Origin: Chloroflexi bacterium HGW-Chloroflexi-6 | GTDB taxonomy: Bacteria > Chloroflexota > Anaerolineae > Anaerolineales > Villigracilaceae | DNA length: 64,000 bases | Direction of reading: 5' to 3' | NCBI GenBank assembly: GCA_002840685.1 | Contig: PHBU01000005.1 | Location: 1-64,000 of the forward strand | The notes under the pieces: generated by a model | What the model was told of the DNA's origin: nothing | The model's input: only the letters and a program-made list of their open reading frames with translations | Database searches by the model: none | Part shown: one piece after another, positions 17,567-25,944 of the stretch | Layout of the letters: every line of letters starts with the position of its first letter | How positions within the stretch are numbered: position 1 is the stretch's first letter | Translations under genes and position numbers: made by a program

Positions 17567-19249
17567 TCAGGGGGTTTCATATAATTGAACCTGCCCCCCA
17601 TAAAAATCGCGCGTTTGGATCAATGTTTTATGCGAGGCAAGCGTTTGCGGAACGAGTCCGAGAGGATCCGTGTACGAGTCATGGCTGTAGACCAGCCAGA
17701 CTCTGTCATGCCCGCTCAACAATGAAATTAACCCGGGAATATCCTCGGTTGTCATTCTGGGTTCCAGGATACCGCTCTCAAACAGATCGAGCGGAACGCC
17801 ATGTTTCAGCACCTGAAGCGAGTACTGCTTTTCATAGGCTTCAAAATAATAATTGAACGGGATTACGACAAAGTTGGAGTTGAAAAGGATCAGATCATCT
17901 TTTTGAGCAAAATTTGCAACATAACCAGCCGCCGTGCCCCAATCTTCTTTCTGCACGAACCGATAATAATCGCCGCCAGAAAAAAGATAATTTGTCGCCA
18001 ATATCCCCGTCGCCAGGATCATCAGAAAACGAAATCTTAATTGAGCGATACCCGCCGCCAGCACCAGAGATAACGGGATCGTTATCCAAATTAGAGTCCG
18101 AGCATAAAAAATCGGCCGTTGGATGCTGACGAGCAGCTCGCCCAGCACGGGAACGGCGAACAGGGCGGCCAGAAACAAGAATATCGAAAGTTTTTTGCGG
18201 TAATAGATCAACCCCAGGCAAAGCACCGCGCACAGAACCCACGTCATGATCTGGCTGGCCTGACCTGGCGCAGATGCATTCAAGAGAGCGCGAAGCGTCT
18301 GCATAACAGTGTCCCAATTCGGCTTCGGAAGCCAAAACTCCTGATAGACGCGGCTGGCCTGGCGGAGGAAGGCCAGCATCCAGGGACTCCACAATACGAA
18401 AATGCCAACCTGGGCTTTAATCCAGTTGTCGAAAGAGGGGGCCTGAAAGGCGGGTTGAGTCCCGGTTTTGTTCAACCTTTGAAAAAGCATCAGACCAAGA
18501 ACGAAGAGATTGACCGCCAAAGAGAAAAAGACAGCCGTATTGTGGGTGAGCAAGGTCGCAGCCGAAAAGACGATCAAGGCCAGCCAGGCCAGGTCCGTTT
18601 CAATCGACTGGATCGGCGGCCAGCGATAGCCGAAAAGCCGGGCTCTCCAGCCGCTCTGGCTGAGGGACTCGTCCTGATAGCTGAACTCGCGTTGGGTGTC
18701 TGGTTCAACCGGCTCCAACCTGCGCCAGGCCTGCAGATATGCCCAAAATTGACTGCCGATGGGATTGGCGGAGCGTGGATCCGTCAGCAGCCTGACCAGC
18801 GCGTAAATCGCGACGGTCGCGTTAAACGTCAGCAGGGTGTACATGCGCGTTTCCTGGGCAAAGTAGATGTTGAAGGGTGAAAGAGCCAGGAACACCGCGG
18901 CCGCCCAGCCAACCACATCCCCCGAGATGCGCTTGCCGATCAGGTAAATTATCGGGATGGTACCTGCGCCGAAGAGCGCCGAAAGCAGGCGGACGTAATA
19001 GGGCGTGTCGCCAAAGTATGCGATCCAATAATGGAGCAGGAGATAATACAGGGGTGGATGCGGGTCGATCTTGATCGTCCATTGCAGCAGATCGCCAAGC
19101 GTGTGGCTGGCCAGCCAGACGCTGAACGTTTCATCCAGCCACATCCCTTTATTTGCGAGCAGCAAAACCCGCAGCCAGGCCCCAAACAAGGTGATGAAGG
19201 TGATTACCAGCCAGGAGGCCAGCCCGTCCATTTCGATTTCTTCGTTCAT
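17567..19249 (-). CDS. GT-C family membrane glycosyltransferase (PMT/ArnT-like, GT39/GT83 type)
   Basis: The 560-residue protein has about eleven to thirteen membrane helices. Early loops carry the GT-C catalytic acid in MWLDETFSVW and the downstream motif DPHPPLYYLLLHYW, both typical of dolichyl- or polyprenyl-phosphate sugar transferases. It should move a sugar from a lipid carrier to a lipid or protein outside the membrane. Its acceptor is unknown. A soluble C-terminal domain begins near residue 440. It stands alone, flanked by a terminator and the Imm5-like gene. Confidence 0.88.
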   Translation of the reverse strand: MNEEIEMDGLASWLVITFITLFGAWLRVLLLANKGMWLDETFSVWLASHTLGDLLQWTIKIDPHPPLYYLLLHYWIAYFGDTPYYVRLLSALFGAGTIPIIYLIGKRISGDVVGWAAAVFLALSPFNIYFAQETRMYTLLTFNATVAIYALVRLLTDPRSANPIGSQFWAYLQAWRRLEPVEPDTQREFSYQDESLSQSGWRARLFGYRWPPIQSIETDLAWLALIVFSAATLLTHNTAVFFSLAVNLFVLGLMLFQRLNKTGTQPAFQAPSFDNWIKAQVGIFVLWSPWMLAFLRQASRVYQEFWLPKPNWDTVMQTLRALLNASAPGQASQIMTWVLCAVLCLGLIYYRKKLSIFLFLAALFAVPVLGELLVSIQRPIFYARTLIWITIPLSLVLAAGIAQLRFRFLMILATGILATNYLFSGGDYYRFVQKEDWGTAAGYVANFAQKDDLILFNSNFVVIPFNYYFEAYEKQYSLQVLKHGVPLDLFESGILEPRMTTEDIPGLISLLSGHDRVWLVYSHDSYTDPLGLVPQTLASHKTLIQTRDFYGGQVQLYETP

Positions 19250-19340
19250 CTTCGGTACTTATCCTTCACGTGAAGCGCCGATCTCCGTTTCCGGTTATTT
19301 TAGAGCAAGCGCCCAAGCCAAGTTCAACTGACCTTTGATA

Positions 19341-19895
19341 TTAGGCTTTTTCCGGCAGATCCCGGCTGCGGATGCCCTCATCCAGTTCATACAGGATCTG
19401 GTCCAACCGGCTGGTTCCTGTTTGACGAGCGGACATCTGCAGCAGGATTTCGCGCACTTCACATGGAACATGTTCGATTGCCCAGCGGACCTCGCCATCT
19501 CCGATGTTCGTATCGCCGCCGCGGTAGAGCTCAATCGCCAGCGCAGCATAGGCTGCCGGGCCGACAATGTGTTTCGTTTGTTGAACATCCGCCAATGGGT
19601 GTGTGTAAGCGCTCGATGCAGCCAGACCAGCAGCGCGGGCAGCGGCAGCCGCAGCGGGATCGCCTGCCTGACGCGCAGCGGAAAACGCCGACAAGGCCAG
19701 GGAACGCAACTGAGCGGTCCGCTTTCCCCCGGCGGCAAACACCCGAATGCCCTCAAGCGCGACGCGAGGCCGGGAGTCTGAATCAGCATGAGTCTCATAA
19801 ACCGGCAGCGCCCTCTCAGCGCAGTCGGCGGCCCAGGTTCCCAGGGCCCTGAGTGACTCCAGGCTTAGCGGAAAATACCCGGGCTCATGCGCCAT
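19341..19895 (-). CDS. Imm5-like putative immunity protein
   Basis: The 184-residue all-helical protein has WAADCAERALPVYE near the N terminus, an Ala-rich centre (DPAAAAAARAAGLAASSAY) and repeated AA pairs. This is the pattern of the Imm5-like family, proposed to neutralise polymorphic toxins. No toxin gene is adjacent, so it would be an orphan immunity gene, or a housekeeping member of an annotation-only family. The second of two adjacent ATGs (19895) has the better spacing from GAGGT. It lies next to the degenerate cassette region but has no attC of its own. Confidence 0.6.
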   Translation of the reverse strand: MAHEPGYFPLSLESLRALGTWAADCAERALPVYETHADSDSRPRVALEGIRVFAAGGKRTAQLRSLALSAFSAARQAGDPAAAAAARAAGLAASSAYTHPLADVQQTKHIVGPAAYAALAIELYRGGDTNIGDGEVRWAIEHVPCEVREILLQMSARQTGTSRLDQILYELDEGIRSRDLPEKA

Positions 19896-20071
19896 CATTT
19901 ACCTCTATAACGATTTCAAAAGCATGTGATGCCATAAAATTTTCTCTAATGCGGGAAACCTAAAACGTCTGGTTAGGGGCGGTTTATGGGGCGGACCCAT
20001 CCGCGGTTACAGCTGAAACCTCTTGAAAAAATTTGCTGCCGCGTTCAGGCAGGTTTCAATCATCTTGCGGC

Positions 20072-20446
20072 TCACTCAAGTATTTTCCAGAACGAATCCT
20101 TGCGAATGATCTTGCCCTGAGCGAACTCGAGCAGATCCACGCCGCGCACTTCAATGCGCTGCCCGGAGGTGGAAGTGCCAGTCAGTGTCCATTCCGAAAC
20201 TCCGAAATCGCCACACACTCGGTGCTGGTCCTCTCCATAATGCACATCCGGTATGCCTTCAAATCGTTTTGCCAGGCCTGCCCGAACCTCGCTCTTCCCG
20301 ACATATCGATCACCGTGAGGTTTGGCGCCCCTGGGCATATAGAAGACACAATCCTCTGCGAAATACTCCATGATGGCATCCAGATCGTGCAGATTGAATG
20401 CTTCCAGAAATCCTTTCAACAATTCGACGGTCACTTGCTCAGGCAT
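20072..20446 (-). CDS. SnoaL-like/NTF2-like protein
   Basis: The 124-residue protein has the cone-shaped NTF2-like pattern: helix LLKGFLEAFNLHDLDAIMEYFAEDCVFYMP, a YVGKSEVRAGLAKRF helix, then strands HRVCGDFGVSEWTLTGT and IEVRGVDLLEFAQGKI. Members include ketosteroid-isomerase- and polyketide-cyclase-like enzymes; no diagnostic catalytic pair is obvious here. GGAGG lies six bases upstream of the ATG. It lies at the left end of the degenerate cassette array and could be its last cassette, but no clear attC follows it. Confidence 0.85.
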   Translation of the reverse strand: MPEQVTVELLKGFLEAFNLHDLDAIMEYFAEDCVFYMPRGAKPHGDRYVGKSEVRAGLAKRFEGIPDVHYGEDQHRVCGDFGVSEWTLTGTSTSGQRIEVRGVDLLEFAQGKIIRKDSFWKILE

Positions 20447-20487
20447 GGGAACCTCCAGTAAAAGGGAAAATAAAAGGGAAAAGCTGC

Positions 20488-20904
20488 TCAGATACTTGCA
20501 GAATCATCAAATGGGTACCGCTTAAGGATTTCTTCATGCTCTTGTGATTCTCGTTCTGCCCATGCGGGTGAAAGCATGGACAACAATTCTACTTGACGCT
20601 GAAAATGAATGCTTCTGGAGTCCTGGATCTTAATGCGGTGGGTTAATTCATACTTGATTGAAAGTTCAAAAGTAACATCCGCAAAAATTCTATAAAAAAG
20701 TTCATCCAGGTCAAACGTTTCGTAACGACTTAATTCTTGGCCACGCTCGGCGATTACATAGGAATAAGCCACAGAACTGACCTCCACATGCGGCCGCGCG
20801 CTCTGTTCAGAATATCCATACGTGGGGAGGATATTCTGCGGCGCTCCAATTTTCTGAGCCAGTTGATTAACCCTGGCTTCGATTTCAGACAGTGTCAGCA
20901 TCAT
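20488..20904 (-). CDS. Imm63 family immunity protein (orphan)
   Basis: The 138-residue protein matches the Imm63 pattern as I know it: N-terminal helix, PTYGYSEQSARPHVEV, the SYVIAERGQELSRYETFDLDELFYRIF-type core, FELSIKYELTHRI, and a C-terminal ILKRYPFDDS. Imm63 proteins are predicted antidotes to polymorphic or contact-dependent toxins. No toxin is present, and the gene starts right behind a truncated attC-like repeat, so it looks like a cassette-borne orphan immunity gene. The ATG pair at 20904/20901 has a poor ribosome site; an in-frame ATG at 20928 would put repeat-encoded residues at the N terminus. Confidence 0.75.
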   Translation of the reverse strand: MMLTLSEIEARVNQLAQKIGAPQNILPTYGYSEQSARPHVEVSSVAYSYVIAERGQELSRYETFDLDELFYRIFADVTFELSIKYELTHRIKIQDSRSIHFQRQVELLSMLSPAWAERESQEHEEILKRYPFDDSASI

Positions 20905-20933
20905 TTTTTTATTTTTCCCAAAAGCCACCAGAT

Positions 20934-21058
20934 GCCGAATCCGCCGCTTGCCGCGGCGCTATCGCGGAGTTGGGAGAGCACCAAAAGCGCGGCATCAGGC
21001 AGACTTTGCGGGATGTTTTTGTTTTTTAGGACTGGCGCAGAGTCATTTTCTCGCCGGT
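20934..21058 (-). repeat. Degenerate, truncated attC-like repeat between GNAT and Imm63 genes
   Basis: Read on the minus strand this segment has the family core: GGCGGATTCGGCATCTGGTG preceded by CTCTCCCAACTCCGCGATAG. The 3' half with TCCGCCAAGTCCCGCC and the R' box is missing, so the next ORF starts almost directly after GGTGGCTTTTG. It is a decayed relative of the sites at 60672-63891. Confidence 0.65.
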
Positions 21059-21062
21059 TGTT

Positions 21063-21506
21063 TTAAAACCGTTTCATAAATGCCGTTTTGCCGCCGCGAG
21101 TTAAACCGCACTTTTCATAAAATCTCAGTTTCCACTCATCTTCCGTGCCCGTCTCTAAAATCACTTTGTAGCAATCCCATTTCTCCGCTTGAGCAATTGC
21201 GTGGCAAACCAACTGTTTCCCTATTCCCTTGCTTCGTATCAAATCAAGCACAACCACATTTTCGATCACTGCAAATGGACGACACTCCTTTGATAAACCT
21301 TCCACTCTTCCAAGAGTGCAGCTTCCCACTATTCTCCCATCTTGTTCATAGCCGAAGACTTTCATGTGGTTAAGCTCTGCGATGGCCAATATTTTAGCCC
21401 TGATGGTGTCTACCATAATCTCGGTGACACTTACAGTGGATGGACTCAGCTGCCTGATTAACTCTGCCATATCACAAGCATCTTGTTCGCTTATTTCCCG
21501 GATCAT
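21063..21506 (-). CDS. GNAT family N-acetyltransferase
   Basis: The 147-residue acetyltransferase begins MIREISEQDACDMAELIRQL. The acetyl-CoA site is the segment VIENVVVLDLIRSKGIGKQL (family pattern R/Q-x-x-G-x-G/A), followed by a helix and YKVILETGTEDEWKLRFYEKCGL. The acceptor is unknown. GGAAGG lies six bases before the ATG at 21506. The frame stays open for 54 codons further upstream, but that part is encoded by the attC-like repeat and is not protein-like, so I exclude it. It is a cassette gene in the degenerate array. Confidence 0.9.
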   Translation of the reverse strand: MIREISEQDACDMAELIRQLSPSTVSVTEIMVDTIRAKILAIAELNHMKVFGYEQDGRIVGSCTLGRVEGLSKECRPFAVIENVVVLDLIRSKGIGKQLVCHAIAQAEKWDCYKVILETGTEDEWKLRFYEKCGLTRGGKTAFMKRF

Positions 21507-21558
21507 TGCTATTCCTTCCATAGACGAGTAATTGAAAACCCGGTTACTTACGCGGACC

Positions 21559-21662
21559 GCCCAGCGGCAGGTTTTACCGATAAGGCCGGCCCATGGCGGA
21601 CAAAGCCACCAGACGCCAAATCCGCCGCCTGCCTCGGTGCTCTCGCGGGGTTGGACACGGTT
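21559..21662 (-). repeat. attC-like site upstream of the GNAT gene
   Basis: On the minus strand it runs from GGTTAAC through CCAACCCCGCGAGAGCACCG, the core GGCGGATTTGGCGTCTGGTG and TTGTCCGCC to GCTGGGC, a one-base variant of the R' box GTTGGGC. The 5' third found in intact copies is missing. Core bases 21594-21650 match the sites at 63043-63185 and 63735-63891 closely. Confidence 0.7.
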
Positions 21663-21677
21663 AACCATAACATTTCC

Positions 21678-22271
21678 CTAGATTAAGTTTTCGCTTACTT
21701 GCAACCTTCTTTGTTTTGAAAGACGAAACAATGTTATGCCACCTGTAAAACCAACAATTATCCCGCTAATAGCCGAACCAATTGCTCTAGCCAAAACCGG
21801 ATTGCCTATTTCAGATTCTATTTTAAATCCGATTGATGTGCCGATGCCATAACCCAGGACCCAAACAATTGCACAAATAAAAATCCACCACCAAGCCTTA
21901 TCGACGCGTTGACGCAATAATAACCATTGAAATATTCCTACACCTGCGCCAATAAAGATGATGTTTATGGCAGCTCCAATTGATAGCCCCAGTGCTGTGG
22001 CTACTGTCCACCACACAGTTCGTAAGAAAGTTTTCCTGATGATAAATTCTTGAAATGCCCCAACAAAAATCCCAAGTCCGAAGGTTAATAAAACGTTACT
22101 CCAAAACATTGTCGCCGCAAAATTTTGGATCATTGATTTCATAAGGAAATCGCGGGGCAATATTGAAAAGAAAAGATAGCCTAATATCCACCCAACGATT
22201 GTCGCTAACGGCCAATACACAAACGCAAAGAGTTTTCCGAAATCGTTTTGTGACTCAATTTTCATGCTCAT
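21678..22271 (-). CDS. Hypothetical multi-span membrane protein (cassette gene)
   Basis: The 197-residue protein is mostly membrane helices (about 17-38, 50-74, 85-118, 123-147, 158-182) with Gly-rich spans such as GLSIGAAINIIFIGAGVGIF and AIGSAISGIIVGFTGGITLF. It resembles nothing I can name. Low GC compared with the flanking core genes and its position between two attC-like repeats mark it as acquired. No strong ribosome site is seen before the ATG at 22271. Confidence 0.75.
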   Translation of the reverse strand: MSMKIESQNDFGKLFAFVYWPLATIVGWILGYLFFSILPRDFLMKSMIQNFAATMFWSNVLLTFGLGIFVGAFQEFIIRKTFLRTVWWTVATALGLSIGAAINIIFIGAGVGIFQWLLLRQRVDKAWWWIFICAIVWVLGYGIGTSIGFKIESEIGNPVLARAIGSAISGIIVGFTGGITLFRLSKQRRLQVSENLI

Positions 22272-22306
22272 TTAAATCAAACCTTATTTTTTATTTTCGA
22301 TGACGC

Positions 22307-22506
22307 GCTCAACGGAAAGCAGCCTGCCCTATGGGTGCCACTGTATGGTGTAAGCCGACAAGACCGCGATTTAGCGGACCAAGCCACCAGACGCCAAATC
22401 CGCGGCTTGCCCCGGTGGTTTTCGGGTCCGGCGCACCCAATCAAGATAGCGGGTCATCTTTTTCCCCAACAGAACATGGTCATATCCTGATTGCGCTTTG
22501 TTAGCC
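22307..22506 (-). repeat. attC-like region between two membrane-protein cassettes
   Basis: Read on the minus strand, a possible R'' box GGCTAAC (22506-22500) is followed by sequence unlike other copies. Then comes the family core GGCAAGCCGCGGATTTGGCG TCTGGTGGCTTGGTCCGC (about 22422-22375). The site ends in a possible R' box GTTGAGC (22313-22307). At 200 bp it is longer than a normal attC and the outer boxes do not match well, so the site is degenerate. Confidence 0.55.
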
Positions 22507-22532
22507 TGTTGTTTACTCACGCGGAACATCTC

Positions 22533-23105
22533 TTAATTAATTGCCTTGACTGGAATTTCATTTCCTAGAAAAATACGAATTTGCTCAGTGAAATCCTGGC
22601 AATCACTAAAATCTAGATTAGCTGGAGACAGCGGTATTCTTTGTTCTTTATCCAATAATAGAAAGATTTGAAAGGTGTCCACGCCAAACCAAGACCATGA
22701 CCATTGCCCTCCTTTAACGTGTCGATGCATTTCTAAGCATTGGATCTGGGTTATAGAGTGTTCTTTTATCTGCTCATCAAAAGAAGTCATCAGAACGCCA
22801 CTACGATGATAATGAATCATGCCTGTAGTTTTATCGATGCTGCAAGTAAAAGCACGAGCAAAAAAGATCTTGTAAAGAATTATCACAAGAAATATTACAC
22901 AATAGATCCAAAACAGAGAATCAATTAGTAGCGATATAAAAGCCCCCCCCAAGATGCCAATTATGCCAAGTATATACCAAATGAAATCGGGGTAGTGTTT
23001 GAGATGTAGAGTTTGCGAACTTTCAATGTTTACATCTAGCTTTACAGTCACACCATTTTTGTCCATTGGAGGTGATAGTGTTAATTTAAATTTGTTTTTT
23101 TTCAT
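22533..23105 (-). CDS. Hypothetical membrane protein with PH-like C-terminal domain (cassette gene)
   Basis: The 190-residue protein has a polar N terminus (MKKNKFKLTLSPPMDKNG), two adjacent membrane helices (about 41-62 and 66-84), then a soluble domain (about 85-190). The soluble part (FTCSIDKTTGMIHYHRSGVL, then ITQIQCLEMHRH and FQIFLLLDKEQRIPL) resembles bacterial PH-like domains. The same helical-hairpin plus PH-like layout recurs in the cassette gene at 63215. AT-rich like the rest of the array. Function unknown. Confidence 0.75.
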   Translation of the reverse strand: MKKNKFKLTLSPPMDKNGVTVKLDVNIESSQTLHLKHYPDFIWYILGIIGILGGAFISLLIDSLFWIYCVIFLVIILYKIFFARAFTCSIDKTTGMIHYHRSGVLMTSFDEQIKEHSITQIQCLEMHRHVKGGQWSWSWFGVDTFQIFLLLDKEQRIPLSPANLDFSDCQDFTEQIRIFLGNEIPVKAIN

Positions 23106-23157
23106 TTAGTGACCGCTTCTATTTTGGATTGACGGGCATCGCGGTAGAACTGCCATT

Positions 23158-23258
23158 GCCCAACACCCCATCTATATAACCCGGGAGATCGTCCAAAACG
23201 CTTTATTAGGTGGCGTCGTGATTTACCTTTTCTTTTTCTAAACAAATTGCCACCTAAC
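23158..23258 (-). repeat. Candidate start of the degenerate array (R'-like boxes and palindrome)
   Basis: On the minus strand GTTAGGT (23258-23252) begins an inverted repeat TTAGGTGGC ... GCCACCTAA, and GTTGGGC (23164-23158) lies 53 bases before the next ORF start. These look like attC R' boxes, but no complete attC with a matching inner stem can be drawn, so the assignment is uncertain. Confidence 0.4.
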
Positions 23259-23332
23259 TATGTTATACGCTCAAATAGCAGTTTATACAGCAGGCTGCAC
23301 CAGAACATTATGAATGGCAAAACCATCCCCTT

Positions 23333-23377
23333 TACTATAGCAAACCCCGCCCGCCCAAGTCACCTGACGTTTGTCAC
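23333..23377 (-). promoter_or_regulatory. Promoter-like element reading into the degenerate cassette array
   Basis: On the minus strand GTGACAA ... TTTGCTATAGTA contains an extended -10 (TGCTATAGT). It shares 33 of 45 ungapped positions with 37275-37319, which lies in the same orientation before the HNH gene. Its place just upstream of the first cassette would suit an array promoter. Confidence 0.5.
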
Positions 23378-23382
23378 CTATC

Positions 23383-24579
23383 CTACTCGTACTTAAAGCG
23401 CCAGATGCCGATCATAAAAAAGAGCGCCGCGAAGCCGAGCAGCACGCCCGCTTCAGGCAGGATGTCAATCACACCGCGCCCGCGCAGCACCAGGTCGAGC
23501 ATGCCTTCCATCGCCCAGGTCGTCGGCAAGACTTTGACGATCGTCTGCACACTTGGCGGGAAGAGTTCGAGCGGATACCAGCAGCCGCCCATCAGCGCCA
23601 TGACCATGCCAGCCATAATGCTCAGCCCGTTAGCCTGCCCGCCGGTCTTGACGAAAGTGCCCATGGCGGTGCCGATCGCAGCCGCGGCCAGGGCCGAGGC
23701 CACCAGCATCACCCCCAGCGCGAGCGGGTCGCGTCCCCAGTTCAGCCCCATCACCAGCGTCCCAAAACCGACCAGCAGCAGCATCTGCGCGATGGCCATC
23801 ACCACCTGCCCGAAAATAGTCCCGAACAGGTAGGTGGCCTTGCGCGTCGGGGTCGTCAACAGCCGCCGCAGGGTGCCGGTGGCGCGTTCGTAGGCGAACA
23901 GTTCCGAGATGCCGAAGAGCGGGATGAAGACCCAGGTGATCAACTGCCCGGCGGACGAGTTGGCGCGCGGATCGTACTCCACCTGGTCTGGGATTGCAGC
24001 TTCGACAACGGTCACACGCTGCGGGGAATCCGCCTGCAGGGTGCGCGCGTTTTCGAGGGCCTGCTCAAAATAAGCGATTCTTTCGGCATCCGAGGCAAAT
24101 GGCGTATTTTTCTCGCGCTGCTCGAGCGCGGTGTTGGCAGCGCTGACCGCGCTCGAAACTTTGCGCAGGGCGGTCTGGACGGCGCGCTCGACGACCGTGG
24201 CGTTGATGTTATTGGGCTGTTTGCGCAAATCGACGCTGGCGCTGCCGGACTGCAGGGCCTCCACATCCAGCCCGGCCGGGATGCTGAAGACGGTCGAGGC
24301 GCGGCGCTGGTCAAACTGTTCGTCGGCCTCTTCGCGGCTGACCACTTCGGGGCGGACCGCGGTCGAATTCTCCAGCTCGCTGACCAGTTGGGCAGAGAGG
24401 GCCGTCCGGGCTTCGTCGACCACCAGAAGGCGGATGCGCGAGTCCCCTTCCCCGTCCGGGGTGCCGCCCGCCAGCAGGAAGGTGAAGATGATCGGCAGGA
24501 TGATAAAAAACAACAGTTCGGAAAAACCACTAAAGCGCACAATGGCGTCTTTCCACAGAATGGCAAAGATTTTTTTCAT
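23383..24579 (-). CDS. ABC-2 type exporter permease
   Basis: The 398-residue permease has an N-terminal helix (about 18-37), a large outer domain (about 40-220) and a C-terminal bundle containing the signature YERATGTLRRLLTTPT. It ends FMIGIWRFKYE. It is the last gene of a three-gene exporter operon (ATPase 26977, permease 25928, this gene), so the two permeases probably form a heterodimer. GC-rich like core genes. Cargo unknown; drug or natural-product export is plausible. Confidence 0.92.
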   Translation of the reverse strand: MKKIFAILWKDAIVRFSGFSELLFFIILPIIFTFLLAGGTPDGEGDSRIRLLVVDEARTALSAQLVSELENSTAVRPEVVSREEADEQFDQRRASTVFSIPAGLDVEALQSGSASVDLRKQPNNINATVVERAVQTALRKVSSAVSAANTALEQREKNTPFASDAERIAYFEQALENARTLQADSPQRVTVVEAAIPDQVEYDPRANSSAGQLITWVFIPLFGISELFAYERATGTLRRLLTTPTRKATYLFGTIFGQVVMAIAQMLLLVGFGTLVMGLNWGRDPLALGVMLVASALAAAAIGTAMGTFVKTGGQANGLSIMAGMVMALMGGCWYPLELFPPSVQTIVKVLPTTWAMEGMLDLVLRGRGVIDILPEAGVLLGFAALFFMIGIWRFKYE

Positions 24580-24591
24580 AATTTCATCCTC

Positions 24592-24655
24592 GTAGGGGCG
24601 ACCCGGTGGGTCTCGATACGCCTTTCAGGCTACTCGACCACCGGGTCGCCCCTAC
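24592..24655. repeat. Inverted repeat between two exporter permease genes
   Basis: Perfect 18-bp arms GTAGGGGCGACCCGGTGG and CCACCGGGTCGCCCCTAC flank a 28-base centre. It fills nearly the whole gap between the two co-directional genes. It looks like an interspersed palindromic element and could form a stem in the operon mRNA. Confidence 0.8.
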
Positions 24656-24659
24656 AAAA

Positions 24660-25928
24660 TCACCGTTTCATCACATTCGAGCGGCTAAAAAGTACCGCCG
24701 AGGCCGCGAACAAGACCGCGCCCATCACCAGCAGGGCCAAAATCGGCTGGCCCAGGTCGGCCAGCCTGCCGCCCAGCGCCAGGGTCGTGAAACCATCCAG
24801 CCCCCAGGCGTTGGGGGTAATGCCGCTCAGGGTGCGGATAAAAACGGGCATCTGCTCCAGGTTGATGAACGAGCCGCCCAAAATGCCAAAAATGAGCATG
24901 ACCGCCGAACCGATCGCGCCGACCTGCCCGGTCGAACGCGCGGCAGCCGTGATCAGCATGCCCCAGCCCGAAGCGCCAAAGACCGCCGCAGCGATCAAGA
25001 CCAGCATCCCGAGCGGGTCGCCCCACTGCACCTGGAAAAAGAGCGAACTGGCCAGGATCAAGATGCCCATTTGGGCAAAACCGGTCAGGAAGATGCCCAG
25101 CACCTTGCCACCCAGGATCTGCCAGGAGGCTGTCGGCGAGACCAGCAGGCGCGGCAGCGTCCCCTGGGTTTTCTCGACCAAGATCGAGCGCCCACCGTAG
25201 CTGACGGTGTACATCAGGAACATCAGCGCCATGCCGGGCGCCAAATAAGCCAGCGTGTCAAACTCGACCGCTTCTGCGCCCTGTTCGCCGGCGTTGAGCG
25301 TGATGGCCGCGCTGGAGAAGCTTTCATCTTCGCCCGCGCCTTCGAACATTTCCCTTGCCAGGCTTTCGATCTGGTCATTGGGCATGTTCTCGATGCCGGG
25401 GATGGCCAACATGCTGGTCATGCCGCTGATCCGGCCTTCTTCGACCCGGCTGATAAACTCGTCCAGAATGGCTTTGATTACACCCGCCGAAGTCGGGCTG
25501 CTCGGGTTGGCATAGACTTCGATCTGGACCGCGGCCGGGTCGTAATTCTCAGTGTCGAGCATCTCCTGGGTCGGGATGATGCTCTCGCTGAATCCATCGG
25601 GGATGATGACCGCCGCTGCAGCCTGGTTATCGTCAATTAACCGGCGGGCCGCCTCGGGGGAGTCCGCGAGGGTCGGTTCCACCAGCGTCGATAAATCTTC
25701 GGAGTTAAACGTTTCTACCAGCGCGTCGCCCAGTTGGGCATTATCCAGGTTAACCAGCACGACCGGGATATCAGACAACCCGGAGCTGCCGTTGCCGCTA
25801 AACCGGCCGGTGACGAAGCCCATGCCCAGGGTCAGCAGGAAGGGCGCCAAGAGCATCAGGATCAGCGCCGCCCGGTCGCGGAAAGCCAGGCGCACATCTT
25901 TCAGGCCGATCAGAAATAATTTTTGCAT
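24660..25928 (-). CDS. ABC-2 type exporter permease
   Basis: The 422-residue permease begins MQKLFLIGLKDVRLAFRDRA, has a first helix (about 22-42) and an outer domain (about 45-220). The C-terminal bundle has the signature VEKTQGTLPRLLVSPT and ends FSRSNVMKR. AAGGAA lies six bases before the ATG. It partners the permease at 23383-24579 and the ATPase at 26033-26977; the two permeases are similar in layout but not recent duplicates. Confidence 0.92.
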   Translation of the reverse strand: MQKLFLIGLKDVRLAFRDRAALILMLLAPFLLTLGMGFVTGRFSGNGSSGLSDIPVVLVNLDNAQLGDALVETFNSEDLSTLVEPTLADSPEAARRLIDDNQAAAAVIIPDGFSESIIPTQEMLDTENYDPAAVQIEVYANPSSPTSAGVIKAILDEFISRVEEGRISGMTSMLAIPGIENMPNDQIESLAREMFEGAGEDESFSSAAITLNAGEQGAEAVEFDTLAYLAPGMALMFLMYTVSYGGRSILVEKTQGTLPRLLVSPTASWQILGGKVLGIFLTGFAQMGILILASSLFFQVQWGDPLGMLVLIAAAVFGASGWGMLITAAARSTGQVGAIGSAVMLIFGILGGSFINLEQMPVFIRTLSGITPNAWGLDGFTTLALGGRLADLGQPILALLVMGAVLFAASAVLFSRSNVMKR

Positions 25929-25944
25929 AAGTTCTTCCTTGGCA

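Noticed and set aside
21507..21668. N-terminal extension of the GNAT gene by 54 codons
   Set aside because: Encoded by the attC-like repeat; a ribosome site and typical GNAT start lie at 21506.
23371..25200. Long plus-strand open frame (609 codons) over the exporter permeases
   Set aside because: It is antisense to two well-supported ABC-2 permeases and has a low-complexity, Arg/His/Gln-rich product with no family features.
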